A stretch of 64,000 nucleotides of DNA from Agromyces albus (GTDB taxonomy: Bacteria; Actinomycetota; Actinomycetes; Actinomycetales; Microbacteriaceae): contig NZ_JAUSWX010000001.1 of the NCBI RefSeq assembly GCF_030815405.1, forward strand, positions 3,100,001 through 3,164,000, given 5' to 3'. The notes beneath the pieces were generated by a model, which was not told the origin of the DNA, did not search any database, and saw nothing but the letters and a program-made list of their open reading frames with translations. Positions 58,974 to 64,000 of the stretch are shown here, one piece after another. Both the position numbers and the translations under genes were made by a program. Positions within the stretch are counted from its first letter, which is position 1. The number at the start of each line of letters is the position of its first letter.

Positions 58974-59936
58974 TCAGCCCTGCCACACCTCGAGCGGCGG
59001 TCGCTCTGCGGCGAGCGCCGCCCACGTCTCCTCGGTGATGTGCACGTCGACGAGTTCGAGGGTGGCGTGCAGGCGCTCGACGTCGGAGATGCCCACGACG
59101 GTGGAGTGGATCCGCTCGTCGCGCATGCTGTACTGCAGCGCCGCCGCGGCCAGCGGGATGCCGGCCTCGCGGCAGATCTCGCGCATGCGATCCGCGCTTC
59201 GGATCACCTCGGGAGCCGCGGGTCCGTAGGCATAGGAATGGGCGAACCGAGGGTCGTCGGTGAGGATGCCCGCTCCATACGGCGCCGCGTTCGTGATGCC
59301 CATGCCACGGCGGGCCGCCTCGTCGTAGAGCTGGTCGGCCGAGCGATCGAGCAGCGTCATCCGGTTGTGGTTGATGAGCGTGTCGAAGACGCCCGTCTCC
59401 ACGAATTGCAGCATGAGGTCGGCCGGCCCGCCCGACACGCCGATGTTCTCGGCGAGACCCTGCCGCTTCATCTCGACGAGCGCTTCGACGGGCCCGCCAT
59501 CCTCGGTCGCCGCCTCGAAGGTGGTGTTCTCGGGATCGTGGATGAAGAGCACGGGAACCCGGTCGACGCCGAGTCGCTCGAGGGACTGCTCGAGGCTCCG
59601 CCACATCTGCTCGCCGCTGAAGTCACCGGTCGGCACGTCGCGGTCGACTTTCGTCTGGAGCACGATCGAGTCATCCCAGATCTCGTTCCGGAACAGGTCG
59701 CCGATGAGCTGCTCACTCACGCCGCCCCCGTAGATGTTCGACGTGTCGACGAAGTTGATCGGGCTCTCCGCCGTCGCCACCGCGAGGTCGGCGATGCGCC
59801 GGAGCGCGGTGGGCTCGTCTTCTCCCGCGCGAACCCAGCTCGACGTGCCGAGACAGAGCGCAGACACGCGGATGCCGGTGCTCCCGTACTCGCGAATCCA
59901 CTCGTCGTCACCAGGTCGTGCCGGCTGCTTGGTCAT
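58974..59936 (-). CDS. aldo/keto reductase, aldose dehydrogenase-like
   Basis: This 320-aa (beta/alpha)8 oxidoreductase has FVDTSNIYGGGVSE (Asp and Tyr of the tetrad), LQTKVDRD (Lys) and VLFIHDPE (His). The cofactor loop near VVGISDVERLHATL is present. It resembles D-threo-aldose 1-dehydrogenase. It lies 24 bases after the LacI gene and is probably the last gene of the fructosamine-type operon. Confidence 0.83.
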   Translation of the reverse strand: MTKQPARPGDDEWIREYGSTGIRVSALCLGTSSWVRAGEDEPTALRRIADLAVATAESPINFVDTSNIYGGGVSEQLIGDLFRNEIWDDSIVLQTKVDRDVPTGDFSGEQMWRSLEQSLERLGVDRVPVLFIHDPENTTFEAATEDGGPVEALVEMKRQGLAENIGVSGGPADLMLQFVETGVFDTLINHNRMTLLDRSADQLYDEAARRGMGITNAAPYGAGILTDDPRFAHSYAYGPAAPEVIRSADRMREICREAGIPLAAAALQYSMRDERIHSTVVGISDVERLHATLELVDVHITEETWAALAAERPPLEVWQG

Positions 59937-59960
59937 GCGTCGACCCTATCGATCGGTGCG

Positions 59961-61067
59961 CTACTCGACCACCGAGGCAGACGGCGACGTCACCGAGGCA
60001 CGGGACACGAGCCTCGTCTCGAGCGTGTGCAGTGAGCGCGTCGTCGTCTCGCCGTCGATGAGCGCGAGCAGCGTCTCGGCGGCCTGCTCCCCGAGCTCGT
60101 GCATGGGCTGCTCGATCATCGTGAGGGGCGGATCCATGACCGCGGCCCACGAGCTGTCGTCGAAGCCGATGAGCGAGACATCCGCGGGATACGCCAGCCC
60201 GGCCGCGCGCACCGCGCGGAGCGACCCGGTCATCGCGTCGGTCTCGGTGCAGAACACGGCCGTGACGCGATCGGGCAGCGCGAGCATGCGCGAGACCTCG
60301 TCGACCGCTCGCATCTCGGTCTTGTCGCCCACCATCACGAGGTCGGGGTCGAAGGGGATGCCCGCGTCGTCGAGCGCGTCGAGGTAGCCGCGAAGCCGCT
60401 CGGCGTCGGTCCAGAGGTTCTTGGCCGCGGCGGCGAGGAGTTCCCGGCGCGTCGCCGGCCGCTCGTTCGTCGACGGGCCCCACACGAACCCGATGCGCGT
60501 GTGCCCCGCGCGGATCAGGATGTCGACGGCCTCGCGAGCGGCGGCCCGGTTGTCGATCACCACGGCGTCGAGATCGAGGTGCGAGACGTCGCGGTCGACG
60601 AGCACGACGGGGATGCCGTGTTCGATGGCAGCGGTGATGTGCGCGATGTCGCCGCGTTCGACCGCTGCAGAAGCGACGATGACGCCGTCGACACGCTTGT
60701 CGATGAGCACGTTCATCGCGGCGATCTCCTCGCCGAGGTCTTCGTGCGTGCTGAGCACGATCGTGTCGAAGCCGCGCTCGCGCGAGGTGTCGGAGATGCC
60801 CCGCACGACGCCGGCGAAGAACGGGTTGCCGATGTCGGCCACGATGACGCCGAGGGTGTGGCTCACGCCGGTCGACATGCTGCGCGCGAGGGCGTTCGCC
60901 CGGTAGCCGAGCTCTTCAGCTGCGGCGAGCACCCGCTCGCGCAGCTCGGGACTCACGTAGCCGTAGCCGCCGAGGGTGCGCGCCGCGGTCGCCCGACCGA
61001 CTCCCGCCGCCGCAGCGACCTCGGAGATGGTGGGTGGGCTCGAGGCCCGCTCGCGTTCAGCAGCCAT
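59961..61067 (-). CDS. LacI family regulator of the fructosamine-type locus
   Basis: This 368-aa regulator has the LacI DNA-binding segment (TISEVAAAAGVGRATAARTLGGYGYVSPELRERVLAAAEELGYRANALARSM) and a sugar-sensor domain ending SLIGFDDSSWAAVMDPPLTMIEQP. ATG 61067 is preferred; GTGs at 61088 and 61109 would extend it by 7-14 Arg/Gly-rich residues. It lies 35 bases after the kinase gene. Its targets are probably the two TGGTACCGGTATCA sites at 63116-63187. Confidence 0.86.
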   Translation of the reverse strand: MAAERERASSPPTISEVAAAAGVGRATAARTLGGYGYVSPELRERVLAAAEELGYRANALARSMSTGVSHTLGVIVADIGNPFFAGVVRGISDTSRERGFDTIVLSTHEDLGEEIAAMNVLIDKRVDGVIVASAAVERGDIAHITAAIEHGIPVVLVDRDVSHLDLDAVVIDNRAAAREAVDILIRAGHTRIGFVWGPSTNERPATRRELLAAAAKNLWTDAERLRGYLDALDDAGIPFDPDLVMVGDKTEMRAVDEVSRMLALPDRVTAVFCTETDAMTGSLRAVRAAGLAYPADVSLIGFDDSSWAAVMDPPLTMIEQPMHELGEQAAETLLALIDGETTTRSLHTLETRLVSRASVTSPSASVVE

Positions 61068-61102
61068 ACCGCCGTGCCGACCTTTCACCCGTGCGCCTCG
61101 AC

Positions 61103-61993
61103 TCACCACATGCTAGCGGCGACGGGTTCGCCCGACGGGCGGGCCCGGCCGAACGCGCCCTCGACGAAGCACTGCGCGTGCGCGGCATCCGCTCCGGCCC
61201 AGAGAGCCGACGCGAGCTGGTCGCGAGACGGCGGCGCAGCACGGCTCCAGCCGGCCGCGAGCAGCGAGACGACGAACCCGGTGAGGAACGCGTCGCCGCA
61301 GCCCATCGTGTCGACGATCGTCGTGGAGTCGTCGACGAGATGCGCGCTCGCCTCGACCGTCACGGTGCCGTCGGTCACGATCGCGCCATCCGTGCCCCTG
61401 GTCGCGAGGGCGACGGATGCCCCGCGCGCGATCGCGTCGGCGAGCAGCGCCCGTGTCTCTTCGCCGTCGAGGTGCGAGCACGAGAGCAGCACGAGGTCGG
61501 CGTGCGGGCAGATGCGGTCGAGGTACCCGGGCGTGCGGAACTCGTCTTCGCTCGAGAGGTCGAAGGAGACGAGGGACCCCGTCGCCGCGAGCTTCGGCAG
61601 CTCGCCCTCACTGCGCGAGTACACGCTCGAGTGCACGAGGTCGAAGCCGCCGGCGAACTCGAGCAGCCGCGCGTCGAGCTCGAGCGGATTCCGCACCGTG
61701 ACGCCGCCGCCGTTCCAGCCGAGGAAGGTGCGTTCGCCGTGCTCGACCCGCAGGGTGGAGATGCCGCTCTCGCCCTCGCGGAACACGCTGTGCGAGACAT
61801 CCACCCCCTCTGCCGCGATCGCCTCGTGCAGCGAATGCCCTGCGGCATCCTCGCCGAACACGCCGAGGTAGGCGGCCTCTGCGCCGAGCTGTCGCGCGAA
61901 GACCGCGACGTTCACGCAATTGCCGCCGGGGTAGTCGAGGCCCCGGTCGAGGAACCGATCGACGATGTTGTCGCCGAAGCCGAGCACGCGCAT
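61103..61993 (-). CDS. PfkB carbohydrate kinase, fructoselysine kinase-like (FrlD type)
   Basis: This 296-aa ribokinase-family enzyme has VLGFGDNIVDRFLDRGLDYPGGNCVNVAVFARQLGA, the opening of FrlD-type kinases, and the catalytic DTMGCGDAFLTGFV. It would phosphorylate an Amadori sugar at C6. Adjacency to a FrlB-like deglycase supports this. ATG 61993 has CAGGAGACAGCC upstream. The exact amine carried by the substrate is unknown. Confidence 0.8.
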   Translation of the reverse strand: MRVLGFGDNIVDRFLDRGLDYPGGNCVNVAVFARQLGAEAAYLGVFGEDAAGHSLHEAIAAEGVDVSHSVFREGESGISTLRVEHGERTFLGWNGGGVTVRNPLELDARLLEFAGGFDLVHSSVYSRSEGELPKLAATGSLVSFDLSSEDEFRTPGYLDRICPHADLVLLSCSHLDGEETRALLADAIARGASVALATRGTDGAIVTDGTVTVEASAHLVDDSTTIVDTMGCGDAFLTGFVVSLLAAGWSRAAPPSRDQLASALWAGADAAHAQCFVEGAFGRARPSGEPVAASMW

Positions 61994-62070
61994 GGCTGTC
62001 TCCTGAAGATGAAGCGGATGCCTCGTGCCGCCCCCCATTGCGGCCGGCACGAGTCATCCGTGGAACCGGA

Positions 62071-63072
62071 TCAGTACTCGACGACGCGGTAGTACCGCCG
62101 CAGGTCGAGCGAGTGGTTGCGCACCCGCTCGAGGTGCTTGCTGACCCGGCCCATCACGGTGTCGAGCACGAGCGGGGCGAGGAGCCCGCGGAACTCGGGG
62201 CTGATGCCCTCGAGCGGGTAGTGCTTCGTGTCGAACACGGTCACCTTGTTCGAGACCTTCTTCGCGAACCGCTCGACACGGTCGGTGAGGGGGCGGGTCT
62301 CGTCTTCGCCCTGGAAGATGATGACGCTCGTATCGGGCTCGATGAGCTCGAGCGATCCGTGGAAGAACTCGGCGCTGTGCACGCGCGTGGTGCGCAGCCA
62401 CTGCATCTCCTCGAGGATGCACATCGAGTAGAGGTAGGTGAAGCCCCAGAGGTTTCCGCCGCCGACGAGGAAGTGGTAGTCGGTGTCGGCGTGGGCCTCG
62501 GCGAAGTCGGATGCCGCGGGCTCGGCCTGGCCGGCGACCTCGACGAGCAGCTCGGGAATGGCCGCGAACTCGTCGGCGAACTTCTCGTAGCCATCGAACT
62601 CGCCGCGCACCGAGAGTAACCGGGTCATGAACAGCAGCATCTGCATGTCGAACGGCCAGGTCTTCGGCTCGGACACGAGCGCGAGGTCGACGGCCTGGGC
62701 GATCGGCGACTCGGGGTAGCCGGTGAATGCGACGGTCGTGGCGCCGCGGGCCTTGCAGTACTCGATCGCGCGGAGGCTGTCGTCGGTCGTGCCCGACACC
62801 GACGTGAAGATCGCGACCGAGTTCGCGCCGAGGCTCGCGTCGCCCGACTCGATGAGCTCGGCGGCGATGACGCTGCGCACGGGCAGCGTGGAGCCGCGGC
62901 GGGCGAGGTGCTCGTAGGGCCACATCGCCGCATACGTGCCGCCCGCGCCGATGAGGAAGAGGTTGTCGAAGCCGTCGGCGTGCAGGCGGTCGACGAGCTC
63001 CTCGATCTGGGGCCGGAGCGCGATGGCGCTCGCCGTCTGGTTGCGGAAGGTCAACTCGTCGAAGCCGAGCAT
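62071..63072 (-). CDS. SIS-domain fructosamine-6-phosphate deglycase-like protein (FrlB type)
   Basis: This 333-aa protein has two SIS sugar-phosphate domains: NLFLIGAGGTYAAMWPYEHLA and VAIFTSVSGTTDDSLRAI in the first, TTRVHSAEFFHGSLELIEPDTSVIIF in the second with the Glu and His of the deglycase site. FrlB splits fructoselysine 6-phosphate into lysine and glucose 6-phosphate. It is first in the operon, directly downstream of the two operators. ATG 63072 has GAAAGGA upstream. Confidence 0.82.
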   Translation of the reverse strand: MLGFDELTFRNQTASAIALRPQIEELVDRLHADGFDNLFLIGAGGTYAAMWPYEHLARRGSTLPVRSVIAAELIESGDASLGANSVAIFTSVSGTTDDSLRAIEYCKARGATTVAFTGYPESPIAQAVDLALVSEPKTWPFDMQMLLFMTRLLSVRGEFDGYEKFADEFAAIPELLVEVAGQAEPAASDFAEAHADTDYHFLVGGGNLWGFTYLYSMCILEEMQWLRTTRVHSAEFFHGSLELIEPDTSVIIFQGEDETRPLTDRVERFAKKVSNKVTVFDTKHYPLEGISPEFRGLLAPLVLDTVMGRVSKHLERVRNHSLDLRRYYRVVEY

Positions 63073-63115
63073 CGGTGGTCCTTTCGAAGCGGATGAACCG
63101 GCGTGTGTTGTTCAA

Positions 63116-63131
63116 CTGGTACCGGTATCAG
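63116..63131. promoter_or_regulatory. LacI-type operator, site 1
   Basis: CTGGTACCGGTATCAG is a near-perfect palindrome centred on CG, 44 bases upstream of the FrlB-like start. An identical site lies 56 bp away. Confidence 0.72.
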
Positions 63132-63171
63132 GTCGGGCCCATGCTGGCATATCGAATCGGGAGAATCAACA

Positions 63172-63187
63172 CTGGTACCGGTATCAG
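63172..63187. promoter_or_regulatory. LacI-type operator, site 2
   Basis: CTGGTACCGGTATCAG again, identical to site 1. It overlaps the expected -35 region of the plus-strand promoter (TAGAGT at 63196). Two sites 56 bp apart permit looping and joint repression of both divergent units. Confidence 0.72.
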
Positions 63188-63195
63188 ATTGTGTG

Positions 63196-63201
63196 TAGAG
63201 T
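63196..63201 (+). promoter_or_regulatory. -10 box (TAGAGT) for the second binding-protein gene
   Basis: TAGAGT lies just downstream of operator site 2, about 107 bases before the ATG at 63309. The -35 region would overlap the operator. Confidence 0.4.
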
Positions 63202-63308
63202 CGGGCACCACCACGCAGTACGTGTCACAGAGATCCAACGGCGGATCGCCGGAGCCCACCTCCTCCGGCATGGTCCGGCCCCCCTCTCTCCGAGTTGAAG
63301 GAAGACCC

Positions 63309-64000
63309 ATGCACGCACAGAAAGTCACTGCACTCACCGCGCTGGCGGCGGCATCGGCGCTCGCGCTGAGCGGCTGCGCCGGAGGCCCGACCGCGACCGC
63401 CGCCGATGTCTCGGCCGACCCCGAGTTCTCGGGCACGCTCAGCATCCTCACGAAGTTCGGCGGCGACCCGCTCGGTCCGTACTTCGAGACGCTCGCCGCC
63501 GAGTACGAGGAGCAGCACCCCGACGTCACGATCGAGCTCATCCAGGAGACCGACCAGAGCGTCAAGGACAAGACGAAGACGCTCACCGCCTCGGGCGCCC
63601 TCCCCGACATCTACTTCACATGGACCGGCAACTGGGCCGAGAACTTCATCGACGGCGGGCTCGCAGCCGACCTCACCGAGGTCGTCGCACCGGGCACCGA
63701 GTGGGGCGACACGTTCGGCGAGGCATCCCTCAGCGCATTCGAGGTCGACGGCAAGTACTACGGAATCCCGCTCTACAACAACGGCAAATTCATGGGTTAC
63801 AACACGACGATCTTCGAGGAGGTCGGCATCGAGGTGCCCACGACCTTCGAGGAGCTCATCGAGAGCTGCGCGCCGATCCGCGCCGCCGGCTACGAGCCCA
63901 TCGCCTTCGGCAACAAGGATGGCTGGCCTGCGCTGCACTACCTGCAGCAGCTCTTCGCCTACAACGTGCCGAGCGACGTGCTGCACGACGATTTCTCCCC
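63309..64000 (+). CDS. extracellular sugar-binding lipoprotein of an ABC importer, C-terminal end missing
   Basis: The frame is open to the window edge and encodes about 230 residues. A lipoprotein signal (KVTALTALAAASALALSGC, Cys about 22) is followed by a type 1 solute-binding domain: SILTKFGGDPLGPYFETLAAEY, PDIYFTWTGNWAENFIDGG and IPLYNNGKFMGYN. It probably delivers an Amadori-type or related sugar to permeases encoded beyond the window. The start has GAAGGAAGACCC upstream. It is divergent from the FrlB-like operon across the shared operators. Confidence 0.85.
   Translation, partial: MHAQKVTALTALAAASALALSGCAGGPTATAADVSADPEFSGTLSILTKFGGDPLGPYFETLAAEYEEQHPDVTIELIQETDQSVKDKTKTLTASGALPDIYFTWTGNWAENFIDGGLAADLTEVVAPGTEWGDTFGEASLSAFEVDGKYYGIPLYNNGKFMGYNTTIFEEVGIEVPTTFEELIESCAPIRAAGYEPIAFGNKDGWPALHYLQQLFAYNVPSDVLHDDFS

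Noticed and set aside
58293..59038. A plus-strand frame starting MPNYS within the palindrome and running over the decayed gene.
   Set aside because: The start is produced only by the symmetry of the operator. Downstream it is Arg/Pro-rich antisense of the pseudogene and the aldo/keto reductase. Transcription is possible, but a protein is not supported.
1..64000. Search for tRNA, rRNA, CRISPR arrays, insertion sequences and integrases.
   Set aside because: No TTCRANYC-type T-arms in a cloverleaf setting, no regularly spaced repeats and no transposase or integrase motif were seen by eye.

Overview
The window is very GC-rich, gene-dense actinobacterial DNA. Its genes carry strongly G/C-biased third codon positions and use GTG starts often. 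GGATGCC/GGCATCC words recur throughout, and several promoters place a -10 box only 6-7 bases before the start codon (leaderless genes). Together with the gene content (DUF2510 and TM2 proteins, GH127, an Arr enzyme, MHS and EamA transporters) this suggests Microbacteriaceae, perhaps Agromyces or a near relative. That placement is inference from composition and gene families; no rRNA gene lies here.

Left part (1-26000): the start of a class V aminotransferase; a leaderless HTH-nucleotidyltransferase/HEPN (MntA/HepT type) toxin-antitoxin pair; an MFS exporter; small conserved genes (DUF1761, DUF1697); a tandemly duplicated dehydratase-like/VOC protein; an AlkB-like dioxygenase; a secreted LVIVD-repeat protein; an HD-domain alarmone-hydrolase-like protein with a long acidic linker; a Tet(M)-type ribosomal protection GTPase preceded by an overlapping leader ORF; an HxlR/QorB redox pair; an arginase-like protein, an NMO-type flavoenzyme, an EamA transporter, an epoxide hydrolase, a secreted alginate-lyase-like protein, type I GAPDH and a GlxA-type regulator.

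Thiamine region (21975-30812): a TPP riboswitch and thiM-thiE-thiD/tenA form a salvage operon without thiC. A second, nearly identical riboswitch, together with a copy of the first codons of thiM, sits 5.5 kb upstream in front of an MHS-type transporter, which is therefore a candidate thiamine or thiamine-precursor importer. msrB-msrA follow the salvage operon.

Central island (35618-48688): four very large co-directional genes encode a DUF6603 protein (1025 aa) and three uncharacterised proteins (about 1100, 1522 and 593 aa). They are packed nearly end to end and have no visible enzymatic motif, signal peptide or membrane anchor. The block is flanked by 39-base near-identical copies of the 3' end of the preceding epimerase gene, as expected of an inserted module. 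This is the best candidate for an undescribed system. The 5' end of its second gene is split by a CA-dinucleotide tract.

Right part (48785-64000): two sugar-use loci, each with a LacI regulator and a visible operator. The first is an ABC importer with a GH127 beta-L-arabinofuranosidase-like enzyme. The second is a fructosamine-type locus (FrlB-like deglycase, FrlD-like kinase, LacI, aldo/keto reductase) divergent from a second solute-binding protein that runs off the end. Between them lie an S4 RNA-binding protein, a rifamycin ADP-ribosyltransferase (arr), an ArsR-DHFR-SRPBCC operon whose start codon lies in a 30-bp perfect palindrome, and a decayed piece of a secreted protein. Palindromic extragenic repeats with a TTGTCGACAAG-like core occur at 25928 and three times at 33735-33977. 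No tRNA, rRNA, CRISPR array or insertion sequence was recognised.
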